From the NCBI GenBank assembly GCA_000496215.1, contig KI543197.1, positions 207,386 to 219,220 of the forward strand: a stretch of 11,835 bases of DNA, read 5' to 3'. The notes under the pieces are model-generated. The model was not told the origin of the DNA and ran no database searches. It was given only the letters and a program-made list of their open reading frames with translations. The position numbers were made by a program, and so were the translations under genes. Each line of letters opens with the position of its first letter. The stretch's first letter is position 1. This document shows positions 1 through 7,032 of the stretch, piece by piece. The stretch comes from an uncultured archaeon A07HN63. GTDB lineage: Archaea; Halobacteriota; Halobacteria; Halobacteriales; Haloferacaceae.

Positions 1-1114
1 GCAGCAGGCCGCAGATGGTGACCTGACCAAGCGTATCGATGTGACCTCCGAGTATGAGTCGATGGAGACGATTGGCTCGGAGTTCAACGCGATGATGGAC
101 GACTTAACTGCGACGCTGGGACTGGTCGATACGTTTGCGACTGACATCTACCGAAACGTCGAAACGCTCGCCGATGAGGGCGAGGCCGTTGAATCGTCAG
201 TAGCCGAAGCGGTAAACAGAGCAAATGAAATCACAAATGAGTCCGAAACCCAGCGACTTCAACTTGAGGATGTCACCGACGAAGTAAACGACCTTTCAGC
301 GACCGCACAGGAGGTCGCAGCAACTGTCGATGATCTTGCGGACAAAAGTCAGCGGGTCGCTGCCACGAGCGAGGATGCACAGGCTGCCTCCAGCGATGTG
401 ATCGATGAGATGTCCGAGATTCAGGCTGAAATTGACGAGATTGTCGAGTTGATGGACGACCTAGCTGCCAGCACCGAGGAGGTGACGGACATCACCGATA
501 TAATCAGCGGCATCGCTGACCAGACAAACATCCTCGCACTGAATGCCTCTATTGAGGCGGCTCGCGCGGGAGAGGGCGCTGGTGGTGCAGGTGATGGATT
601 CGCGGTCGTTGCTGACGAAGTCAAGCAGCTAGCCACCGAAACCCAAGAGCGCGCGAGTGAAATCGCCGAGACCGTTGACGAAGTACGGACCCAGTCACTT
701 GAGTCAGCTGACGCTATCCGTAATATGAGCGAACGTATCAAGGACGGTACGAGTGCCGTCGAATCCACACTCAATGATCTTGAGGCGATCACTACCTCTG
801 TTCAAGAGATAGATGACGGGATTGCCGAGATACAGTACGCGACTTCGGATCAAGCTGAAACGACTCAAACGATTGCTGCACGGGTTGACGATATTACCGA
901 AAGCAGTGAGCGAACCGACCGTGCCGCCACCGCGGTTGCGGAAACGGTCAACAGTCAGCAGGACAAGGTCAAATCTATCACCTTCGAGTTGGCCGAATTC
1001 CAGGATGACGCCGAAGACCTCACCAAACAACTGGAAACACTGACGCTCGATCAGACACCACAGCCCGGCGCAACGCCTGCAACCGGCATGGCAGCTGACG
1101 GGGGTGATTCCTGA
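1..1114 (+). CDS. htrI: Sensory rhodopsin I transducer HtrI (methyl-accepting), 5'-truncated
   Basis: This is the C-terminal part of a haloarchaeal phototaxis transducer. The frame is open from base 2, so the GTG at 41 is internal and the two membrane helices lie outside the window. The first residues (DGDLTKRIDV, then EFNAMMDDL) look like the end of a HAMP domain. A long acidic coiled coil follows, then the conserved receptor hairpin tip (DQTNILALNASIEAARAGE ... GFAVVADEVKQLA, about bases 518-630) and the returning coiled coil. The C-terminal tail is Pro/Ala/Gly-rich. The hairpin tip binds CheA/CheW; the flanking helices normally carry methylated Glu/Gln pairs. The family is certain from the tip; the assignment as HtrI rests on the overlap with sopI (TGATG, stop 1112-1114 and ATG at 1114), the usual transducer-opsin arrangement. 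A Gly/Ala-rich stretch just after the tip (575-586) looks like a four-residue insertion compared with canonical receptors. Confidence 0.93.
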   Translation, partial: QQAADGDLTKRIDVTSEYESMETIGSEFNAMMDDLTATLGLVDTFATDIYRNVETLADEGEAVESSVAEAVNRANEITNESETQRLQLEDVTDEVNDLSATAQEVAATVDDLADKSQRVAATSEDAQAASSDVIDEMSEIQAEIDEIVELMDDLAASTEEVTDITDIISGIADQTNILALNASIEAARAGEGAGGAGDGFAVVADEVKQLATETQERASEIAETVDEVRTQSLESADAIRNMSERIKDGTSAVESTLNDLEAITTSVQEIDDGIAEIQYATSDQAETTQTIAARVDDITESSERTDRAATAVAETVNSQQDKVKSITFELAEFQDDAEDLTKQLETLTLDQTPQPGATPATGMAADGGDS

Positions 1115-1845
1115 TGGTCGCGCCGCTCACCCTCGCCTACGCTGTGTCAACAGTCGGTCTGTTGGTCGGTGTCGGCGTTGTCATGATGCTGCTCAACGAC
1201 GATAGCGCCACTGAGCATGCCACCGCATTCCGGTCGCTCCTGATTATCCCAGGGTTCGCGGCAATCGCATACTCGGTAATGACCCTTGATATCGGTGTCA
1301 TCACGGTCAACGGGGCAGAGATAACCGTTCCACGATATGTGGACTGGGCGGTCACGACCCCGGTTCTCGTCGGATTCGTCGGGTACGTTGCGGGAGCTCC
1401 CCGAAAGTGGATCGCTGGTGTTGCTGCCGCAGACGCAATGATGATTATCTTGGGGGGTGCTGCGACCGTCACTGCAGGATCGACGAAGTGGTTACTGTAC
1501 GGGGCTTCGTCGATATTTCATCTCTCCCTGCTCATCGCCATCTATCGGGTCTTTCCATCGTTCGCTGCCGAACATCCGCGTCGACTGGGGCTGTTCAAAC
1601 TGCTCCAGAACCATATTGGGCTGCTTTGGATTGCTTACCCGTTGCTGTGGGTAGCCGCTCCGGGGGGACTGGGCTACATCTCGGCGACAGGATTCGGCCT
1701 GATCATCGCATACTTGGACGTGATCGCAAAGACCCCATATGTGTACTTCATCTGGCAGCGTCGGCGTGTGTTCGCCGACGAGCCGACGACGACCGAGACG
1801 CTGGAAACAGTCAATATGACACCGGCCACTGATGTGAGCGATTAA
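1114..1845 (+). CDS. sopI: Sensory rhodopsin I (SRI)
   Basis: Seven-helix retinal protein of 243 residues, the phototaxis receptor that signals through the transducer encoded just upstream. Retinal would bind Lys206 in the helix G motif LDVIAKTPYVYF. The Schiff-base counterion region is PRYVDWAVTTP with Asp77. The position of the bacteriorhodopsin proton donor Asp96 is Phe88, so it is a sensor rather than a pump. From recalled sequences it is closer to SRI than to SRII: SSIFHLSL, NHIGLLW with His167 (the SRI-typical His166) and YVYF after the retinal lysine. The residue before the lysine is Ala, where SRII has the signalling Thr. Halobacterium SRI has Tyr at the Phe88 position, as I recall. 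Start ATG overlaps the transducer stop by one base, implying translational coupling. Expected function: orange-light attractant and two-photon near-UV repellent response. SRI versus SRII is inferred from these motifs. Confidence 0.95.
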   Translation: MVAPLTLAYAVSTVGLLVGVGVVMMLLNDDSATEHATAFRSLLIIPGFAAIAYSVMTLDIGVITVNGAEITVPRYVDWAVTTPVLVGFVGYVAGAPRKWIAGVAAADAMMIILGGAATVTAGSTKWLLYGASSIFHLSLLIAIYRVFPSFAAEHPRRLGLFKLLQNHIGLLWIAYPLLWVAAPGGLGYISATGFGLIIAYLDVIAKTPYVYFIWQRRRVFADEPTTTETLETVNMTPATDVSD

Positions 1846-1860
1846 CCCGACAATATTAGA

Positions 1861-4347
1861 ATGACCAGTTCACAGACCGAATCGGCACAATCAACAGAGC
1901 CATCACGCGACATATACGGCTGGGAGATCGACCTAACCACCGATACGGTTACACTCGGCCCTGATGCGCAGGAGCTACTGAATAGTAATGAAGAGCCAAC
2001 ACTGTCTCTCGAAAAGGCACTCGAATTGTTTGATTCAGATGCGCGACCGAAAGCCGAGGCTGCGCTGAACCACGCCGTACAAACAAATGAGACAGCGAAT
2101 GGCACATGGGACGCCGAGCTACCAGACGGCGACCGACGAGTTTTCAACGTGACAATCAAACCAATACCGCCGGATAAGTCGGCGCAGACACTCCATGTTA
2201 CGTTAACGGACATCACAGCAGGACACGAACGACGCAACCGGTGTCAACAACTCGAAGCGATGTGTGCCAATGCACAGGATGCGCTCTTTGTGATAGCACC
2301 CGGTGACAAATTCACCATTGAACGGGTCAACTCGACTTGGGAGAAAACAACGGGGGTCTCAGCAGAGCAGGCAATTGGACAGACACCCAGAGAGGTAGTC
2401 GACACCGCGCAGGATGAGAAACTTGAACGGTGGTGTCGAGCGTGTGTCGCCCGTGGACAGTCAGTCGAATATCAGCACGAACTGCGGGTTGAAAACGACT
2501 CTAAACAGGTTAAGACAACGATTACACCGGTAACCACCGGTGATGAAGTCGAGTATCTTGCGGGCTCAATACAGTGTATGTCTGCAGACGAACAGCAACA
2601 AAAGGAACTCAGAGAACTCCAACAGGCCATCGATAATGCGAACGTTGCGATAACTCTCTCAGACCCGGCTCAAGAAGACAACCCGCTCATTTATGCCAAC
2701 GATGCCTTTGAGACACTGACGGGCTACTCCGTGTCAGAAGCACTTGGGGAGAACTGCCGATATCTTCAGGGACGGAACACCGATCAAGCGAAGATAGCTG
2801 CGCTCCGGGAAGCGATTGACAACGAAGAATCGATTACTGTTGAGTTACGAAATTACCGTAAAGACGGAAGCGAGTTTTGGAATCGAGTAACTGTGACGCC
2901 AATTTACGATGACGGTGGTTCTCTCATCCGGTATCTTGGCACCCAGCAGGATGTCACCGATCGCAAAGAAGATAAAAAAGAGCTACAGGCTGAACGAGCA
3001 TTCACACAACAGGCACTTGATACGCTTGACGACCTATTCTACGTCGTCGACACTGACGGATGTATTCAGCGCTGGAACAAACGGGTAACTGCGGTGACCG
3101 GATACACACCGGCAGAAGTGGACGGAATGAAGCTGACAGAGCTATGCTCAAGTTCAGACCGGCAACCGATCAGCGAGGCAATCGAGACGACCTTGCGGGA
3201 CAATTCGACCACTGTAACGGCTAAATTACGCACGAAAGACGGAGAGATGATTCCATTCGAGTGGTCGAATACGCGACTCACTGATACGGATGGTGAAACA
3301 ATCGGCATTGTTGGCATTGGTCGGGATATCAGCCAGCGCCGAGAACGCGAACGACGATTTCAGGCTCTCGTTGAGGAATCAAACGACTCAATCTCTATCG
3401 TTGACGCGGATGGCAGATTTCAGTATCAAAGTCCTTCAATCGAGAGCATTTTGGGATACGATCCTACCGAGTTAGTTGGAGACTCTGTCTGGAAGTATAT
3501 CCATCCGAATGACCACGAAACTGCACAGTGCTGGTTTGCGTCTGTTGTCAATAGTGGAGATACGGCAGAAACAGTCGAACTTCGTGTTCGCCATGCGGAC
3601 GGGTCATGGCAGTGGATGGAGGCCAGCGGAAACGACCAAATCACCAACTCGGCCGTTGATGGATACGTTATCAACAGCCGCAAGATTACCGCGCGGAAAC
3701 AACGCGAACAACATCTGTGCATTCTTGATCGAGTGTTACGACACAATTTCCGTAACGGGATGAACGTGATTCGCGGCCGCGCCGAGGCAATTCAGTCAAC
3801 GGCACCGACAACGGCTGCAGCGTATGCCAATGAGATTATTAATAAAAGCGATGAGTTGATTGAATTGACTGAAAAACAACGGCGGCTAACCTCGTTGATC
3901 CGAGACGATTCGGCGGTCAAGACGTTTGACCTTCGCGAATTGTTGCAGTGTAGTGTTTCAACCGTCATCGCCGAACATCCGGATGCAGAGGTCACAATTG
4001 AGTGTCCAGCGGAGATACAGATTCAAACAACAACAGATATTGAAAAGGCGATAATCGAACTCGTGACAAATGCGGTTGTTCACAACGATGCCGACGCCCC
4101 GACCGTCACCGTGAGTGCCACCCAGTCTGCAGAGCTGATTCAAATCAGCGTTGCTGATGACGGGCCGCCGATCCCCGAAGCTGAACGATGTGTATTAGCA
4201 GAAAGGTTACAACAGACACCACTGTTCCACGGAAGCGGACTCGGGCTGTGGCTTGTCAAGTTGATTATATCAAAGGTGGGTGGAAACATTCACCTCAGTA
4301 GGAGTGACTCTGGTGGAAATATCGTGCAGATTGAGCTTCCTCAGTGA
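1861..4347 (+). CDS. Multi-PAS/LOV-domain sensor histidine kinase
   Basis: Soluble 828-residue kinase without transmembrane segments. Order: PAS-like domain (about 17-122), second PAS (about 130-243), LOV domain (about 256-370), PAS (about 375-492), PAS (about 500-613), then the kinase module. The LOV domain has the phototropin-type signature GENCRYLQGR with the photoadduct Cys299, flavin-contacting Asn331 and Asn341 (LRNYRKDGSEFWN) and Gln362 (LGTQQD). It should bind FMN or FAD and sense blue light. The kinase has a haloarchaeal H-box RVLRHNFRNG with His628, an N-box with Asn737, G1 DDGPPIP at 766-772 and G2 GSGLGL at 791-796. G1 has Pro770 where Gly is usual. The ATG lies only 15 bases after the sopI stop with no clear Shine-Dalgarno, so cotranscription with htrI-sopI is likely but unproven. 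Its partner is unknown; there is no receiver or HTH domain. Codon usage and base composition are AT-rich compared with genes after 4530. Confidence 0.93.
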   Translation: MTSSQTESAQSTEPSRDIYGWEIDLTTDTVTLGPDAQELLNSNEEPTLSLEKALELFDSDARPKAEAALNHAVQTNETANGTWDAELPDGDRRVFNVTIKPIPPDKSAQTLHVTLTDITAGHERRNRCQQLEAMCANAQDALFVIAPGDKFTIERVNSTWEKTTGVSAEQAIGQTPREVVDTAQDEKLERWCRACVARGQSVEYQHELRVENDSKQVKTTITPVTTGDEVEYLAGSIQCMSADEQQQKELRELQQAIDNANVAITLSDPAQEDNPLIYANDAFETLTGYSVSEALGENCRYLQGRNTDQAKIAALREAIDNEESITVELRNYRKDGSEFWNRVTVTPIYDDGGSLIRYLGTQQDVTDRKEDKKELQAERAFTQQALDTLDDLFYVVDTDGCIQRWNKRVTAVTGYTPAEVDGMKLTELCSSSDRQPISEAIETTLRDNSTTVTAKLRTKDGEMIPFEWSNTRLTDTDGETIGIVGIGRDISQRRERERRFQALVEESNDSISIVDADGRFQYQSPSIESILGYDPTELVGDSVWKYIHPNDHETAQCWFASVVNSGDTAETVELRVRHADGSWQWMEASGNDQITNSAVDGYVINSRKITARKQREQHLCILDRVLRHNFRNGMNVIRGRAEAIQSTAPTTAAAYANEIINKSDELIELTEKQRRLTSLIRDDSAVKTFDLRELLQCSVSTVIAEHPDAEVTIECPAEIQIQTTTDIEKAIIELVTNAVVHNDADAPTVTVSATQSAELIQISVADDGPPIPEAERCVLAERLQQTPLFHGSGLGLWLVKLIISKVGGNIHLSRSDSGGNIVQIELPQ

Positions 4348-4387
4348 ATGGTGGGGGGCTGAAAACACGGTTATTCGAGCAGTCAGC

Positions 4388-4428
4388 GTGGAGGGGTCCC
4401 CGATGCCTCCGCAGTCGATATGTTTTAT
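4388..4428 (+). terminator. Possible weak terminator after the LOV kinase
   Basis: A seven-pair stem, 4388-4394 with 4406-4412 (core GGAGG/CCTCC, including one G-T pair), has an 11-base loop. A short T-rich stretch starts eight bases later. It sits 40 bases after the LOV kinase stop. The stem is modest and archaeal terminators often need only T-tracts, so this is tentative. Confidence 0.25.
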
Positions 4429-4462
4429 CTCGATACGAACTCCGATCTACGTATCTCAGCAA

Positions 4463-4478
4463 AGTTGATATTTCAACT
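4463..4478. promoter_or_regulatory. Perfect palindrome AGTTGA-TATT-TCAACT, operator-like
   Basis: Two perfect 6-base arms separated by four A/T bases, 55 bases upstream of the start at 4533. The size and AT-rich centre resemble a binding site for a dimeric repressor. The bound protein is not known from the sequence. Confidence 0.4.
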
Positions 4479-4532
4479 ATGGAAATGGCCTCCAGTAAGT
4501 ACGCCTAAACCGCTGGCTCACCGACGACCGGT

Positions 4533-4967
4533 ATGGATCGACTGGAGTCGTTTCTCGCAGGCGACCGACTCGACGAGGTGGCGATCTACGTTCACGACCA
4601 GTATCTCGACGACGACCACGCGCTGACCGAGGCCGGCATCGCTGTCGACGACGGCGTCGTCATCGTCGTCCCCGGCGACAAGGGCCGCAGCGCGTTCGAG
4701 GGGGCGACCGGTCTCGATCCGATGCAGTTCTCCAAGATGGCGATGGAGCGCGACGGCGAGATTGACCCCCAACTCGCCGGTGGCGACTGTCCTGACGCCA
4801 ACGACGGCGATGAGGACCACCAGGTCGAATTCATCTTCGCGTTCGCGGAGGCACAAAACGAGGAGGTTGGCGGTCTCTACGCCGAGGGCGATGTCGTCCA
4901 CGCCTACGCACACTGTGCGTGCGGCACCAACTACAGCCAGAAGTGGGTCGTCGGCACGCAGAGGTAA
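4533..4967 (+). CDS. Conserved haloarchaeal protein of unknown function, DUF5807-like
   Basis: A 144-residue acidic soluble protein with no signal peptide or membrane helix. It resembles from memory the haloarchaeal DUF5807 family; no function is known to me. Visible conserved-looking blocks are VVPGDKGRSAFEGATGLDP (about 45-63), FAFAEAQNEEVGGLYAEGD (about 102-120) and AYAHCACGTNYSQKWVV near the C-terminus. Cys128 and Cys130 form a CxC motif and Cys86 is alone upstream, so metal binding is possible but not shown. The start ATG at 4533 gives the expected short N-terminal helix. Composition is high-GC like all later genes. It ends 49 bases before the trkA-type gene, which has its own promoter, so the two are probably separate transcripts. 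Confidence 0.85.
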   Translation: MDRLESFLAGDRLDEVAIYVHDQYLDDDHALTEAGIAVDDGVVIVVPGDKGRSAFEGATGLDPMQFSKMAMERDGEIDPQLAGGDCPDANDGDEDHQVEFIFAFAEAQNEEVGGLYAEGDVVHAYAHCACGTNYSQKWVVGTQR

Positions 4968-4986
4968 CCCCCTGCTGGCGGACAGC

Positions 4987-4991
4987 TTTTT
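4987..4991 (+). promoter_or_regulatory. TATA-box region for the trkA-type gene
   Basis: The tract CTTTTTG lies 26-30 bases before the ATG at 5017, the distance expected for a leaderless haloarchaeal transcript. It supports 5017 rather than the more upstream in-frame codon at 4762 as the start. Confidence 0.55.
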
Positions 4992-5016
4992 GTCACCGAC
5001 TCACATACGCGACTGT

Positions 5017-5673
5017 ATGCGAATCATCGTCGTTGGCTACGGCCGGGTCGGCTCCCGCACGGCCCGCGTGCTGGCCGAAGAAGGATACGATGTGACTGTT
5101 GTCGACAACGACCAGCTCAAAGTCGAGCGCGCCGAGGAGGCTGGGATCGACGTGGTCGCTGGCGACGGCTCGGATGAATCCGTACTTGACGAGGTCGGGG
5201 TCGAATCCGCCGACGCGCTCGGCGCGATTACGGGTGATATCGAAACCAACCACGAGATCTGCCAGCTTGGCGCGTCTCACGACTGCCGAACCGTGATGCG
5301 AATCAGCGAGGATGTCGACGAGTCGACCTACGAGCAGTATGTCGCCGATGCCGACGAGTTGATCTACCCCCAGCGGCTCGGTGCCGCCGGGGCGAAAACC
5401 GCGCTGCTGGGGGGAAGTCTCAATGCGATCGGCGATCTGACAGAGGAGCTCCAGCTCACCGTCGTCAACGTCGACGATGGCTCTCCCGTCGTCGGCAATC
5501 GCATCTCCGAGATCGACCTGCCGGCGACGGCCCGGCTCTACGCCCACGGCCACGCCAGCGACCCGATGACGATCCCGCTGCCGACGACGACCGTCGAGGC
5601 CGGCGACCGGCTGGCGATGGTCGTCGAGCACGAGGCCCTCGGCGAGATCGAGACGCAACTTCTCGGCGCGTAA
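5017..5673 (+). CDS. trkA: TrkA-type RCK (K+ conductance regulator) protein
   Basis: Cytosolic regulatory subunit of Trk/Ktr-type potassium uptake or a related RCK-gated transporter, 218 residues. The N-terminal Rossmann domain (RCK_N, 1 to about 130) starts MRIIVVGYGRVG with the GxGxxG loop at 7-12, and Asp30 ends strand 2, typical of NAD(H) or nucleotide binding. GDGSD at 49-53 is characteristic of the family. Residues about 142-216 form an RCK_C/TrkA_C ligand domain. The frame is open upstream to 4762, but that extension overlaps the previous gene in another frame, is rich in Thr, Ser and Arg, and is out of character. The start at 5017 gives the canonical N-terminus and a well-placed promoter. 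No transporter subunit is adjacent, so the partner is encoded elsewhere. Confidence 0.93.
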   Translation: MRIIVVGYGRVGSRTARVLAEEGYDVTVVDNDQLKVERAEEAGIDVVAGDGSDESVLDEVGVESADALGAITGDIETNHEICQLGASHDCRTVMRISEDVDESTYEQYVADADELIYPQRLGAAGAKTALLGGSLNAIGDLTEELQLTVVNVDDGSPVVGNRISEIDLPATARLYAHGHASDPMTIPLPTTTVEAGDRLAMVVEHEALGEIETQLLGA

Positions 5674-5757
5674 CCGCACTCGTTGTTTCTCTGCTGTTGC
5701 TCCGAGTGGCGTCGCTCGCTGCCAATGCTCTTGTAGCACCGACGGATACGCCAGCAC

Positions 5758-6414
5758 ATGGACTGGGAGCAGTTGGCCGACCGACCGCCGTCGGTGACGC
5801 TCGACGAAATCTGCGATACACTGTCGGCGCGCCGCAATCCGGCTACCGACACCGATACTGAAACTGACGACAGCGCTGATACTGATACAGAAACTGACAG
5901 CGACGCCGGTACCGACACCGCAGTCACCGAGCCGGTTGACGCAAAACCGATTCGCGTCGTCGCTGACGCCGACGTGCTTGCGGCTGACTTGCTGGTCGGC
6001 GGTGATGCCCGCCGCGGGCTCGCTCCGCTGTGGCAACACTCGTGGACGACACTCGTCGCCAGCGATGCCCTGCTGGCCGACGCCGCTGCTGTTATCGAGA
6101 CGGTTGCTGACAGCGACCTCGCCGCCGACTGGCGCGCGGTTGCCGACTCGTGGCGGGAATCAGTGACCCACCCGGCCGGCGATCATCCCGCCCTCGGGTC
6201 GGCCTACCGCGGTGGCGCGATGCACATTCTCTCGTTCGACGACGACCTCACCAGCACGTCGGCGGGCGCGGCACTCACCCAGCGGTTTCAGGTTAGCGTG
6301 CGCTCCCCGGCCGCGTTCGCTCGGCTGTTCGATCCGGAATCACTCTATCCAACCGTCGCGGACGACGAGTACCCCGGTCCCGACCGGGAACCCCGATTCG
6401 ACACCGTTCAGTAA
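5758..6414 (+). CDS. Haloarchaeal PIN-like domain protein of unknown function
   Basis: A 218-residue acidic soluble protein. Residues 1-27 form an N-terminal segment (MDWEQLADRPPSVTLDEI), 29-55 an acidic Thr/Asp/Glu tract, and 65-195 a globular domain. The globular part suggests a PIN fold: VVADADVLAADLL with Asp70 and Asp72 at the end of a first strand, and HILSFDDDL (156-164), like the last strand and acidic loop of PIN domains. It is therefore possibly a divergent nuclease or toxin-like protein (DUF7384-like from memory), but the full catalytic set was not confirmed. No antitoxin gene is adjacent. The tract is encoded by two related 30-base units. The gene is 84 bases after trkA and tail-to-tail with rdgB; its stop lies 24 bases from the intact rdgB stop. 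No strong promoter was recognised. Confidence 0.82.
   Translation: MDWEQLADRPPSVTLDEICDTLSARRNPATDTDTETDDSADTDTETDSDAGTDTAVTEPVDAKPIRVVADADVLAADLLVGGDARRGLAPLWQHSWTTLVASDALLADAAAVIETVADSDLAADWRAVADSWRESVTHPAGDHPALGSAYRGGAMHILSFDDDLTSTSAGAALTQRFQVSVRSPAAFARLFDPESLYPTVADDEYPGPDREPRFDTVQ
5854..5898 (+). repeat. Imperfect 30-base direct repeat within coding sequence
   Basis: GATACTGAAACTGAC at 5854-5868 recurs with one change (GATACAGAAACTGAC) at 5884-5898, exactly 30 bases apart. Thirty bases is ten codons, so copy-number change would keep the frame. It encodes the Asp/Thr/Glu-rich linker. Confidence 0.7.
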
Positions 6415-6438
6415 TCGAGACGCTGTTGCAGCTGTCCG

Positions 6439-7010
6439 CTATCGCCCATCGTACCAGTCGGCGAAGCTCTCCAGCGCCCGGCCGCGGTGAGAGAACTCGT
6501 TTTTTCGTCGGCGGTCCGCTCGGCGAACGTCGCCCCGTCGTGCTCGAAGATCGGATCGTAGCCGAACCCGCCCGAGCCGCGCGGCGCGACGATGGTCCCC
6601 TCGACCACGCCGGTGAAACACTTCACCGGCAGCGCGTTGTCGTCGCGCTCGACGCCATCGTCGAACCCCTCGCCGTCGCAGTATGCCAGCACACACCGGA
6701 ACGCGGCCTCGCGGTTGTCGACCGCGCTCGTGAGGTTCCACACGCGCTCGACGCCGATGGTGTTCTCGACGAACGAGGAGTAGGGGCCGGGAAACCCGTC
6801 GAAGGCGTCGATAAACAGGCCGGCGTCGTCGACGACGACCGGGCCGCCGACCTCCCGATAGGCCTCGCGGGCCCCCTCGGCGGCGATGGGTTCCAGCGTG
6901 GTGGCCTGGATCTCCGGATAGTCGTAGTCGTAGCTGTCGATCGTGTCGTCGCCGAGATAGCGGCGGGCCTCCCGGAGCTTGCCGGGATTTGTCGTCACGT
7001 AGTGCAGCAT
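6439..7010 (-). CDS. rdgB: Non-canonical purine NTP pyrophosphatase RdgB/HAM1, C-terminus frameshifted
   Basis: Hydrolyses ITP, dITP and XTP to monophosphates, keeping deaminated purines out of nucleic acids. From the ATG at 7010 it reads MLHYVTTNPGKLREA (substrate loop), VVVDDAGLFIDAF (catalytic Asp61/Asp62 region), GFPGPYSSF and GFGYDPIF (148-155). After Lys170 the frame runs into an unrelated tail ending at 6408, overlapping the convergent gene. The expected end NEFSHRGRALESFADW, carrying the base-recognition Ser-His-Arg motif, is present in another frame and stops at 6439. One extra A in the six-A run (minus strand, 6505 to 6500) would join them into a normal 190-residue protein. As given the gene is broken near its end; sequencing error, real mutation and frameshifting remain possible. 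A TATA-like tract upstream supports the 7010 start over the codon at 7034. Confidence 0.88.
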
Positions 7011-7032
7011 GGCTGGTGGTTCGCCGCGGCCC

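Larger units (their letters stand above)
4348..4532. other. Intergenic boundary region without genes
   Basis: 185 bases with no credible coding sequence. It marks the change from the AT-richer sensory block to high-GC sequence. It holds a possible weak terminator hairpin, the T-rich stretch TGTTTTAT at 4421-4428 and a perfect palindrome at 4463-4478. The nearest TATA-like element for the next gene is CCTAAAC near 4503-4509, which is weak. Confidence 0.5.

Noticed and set aside
41..43. GTG at 41 as the start of the transducer
   Set aside because: The frame is open to the window edge and the residues before it continue the HAMP-like sequence, so the gene is truncated by the window.
1114..1845. 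Sensory rhodopsin II
   Set aside because: The residue before the retinal lysine is Ala, not Thr, and NHIGLLW with His167 plus SSIFHLSL match SRI. Only Phe88 points to SRII.
4762..5016. N-terminal extension of the trkA-type gene
   Set aside because: It overlaps the preceding gene in another frame, has Thr/Ser/Arg-rich shadow composition, and the ATG at 5017 has a promoter at the right distance.
4993..6039. Long minus-strand open frame opposite trkA and the PIN-like gene
   Set aside because: Antisense shadow of high-GC codons; no recognisable domain, and real genes lie on the other strand.
6408..6438. In-frame tail of rdgB as the true C-terminus
   Set aside because: It lacks the family's end and overlaps the convergent gene, while the family end is intact one frame away.
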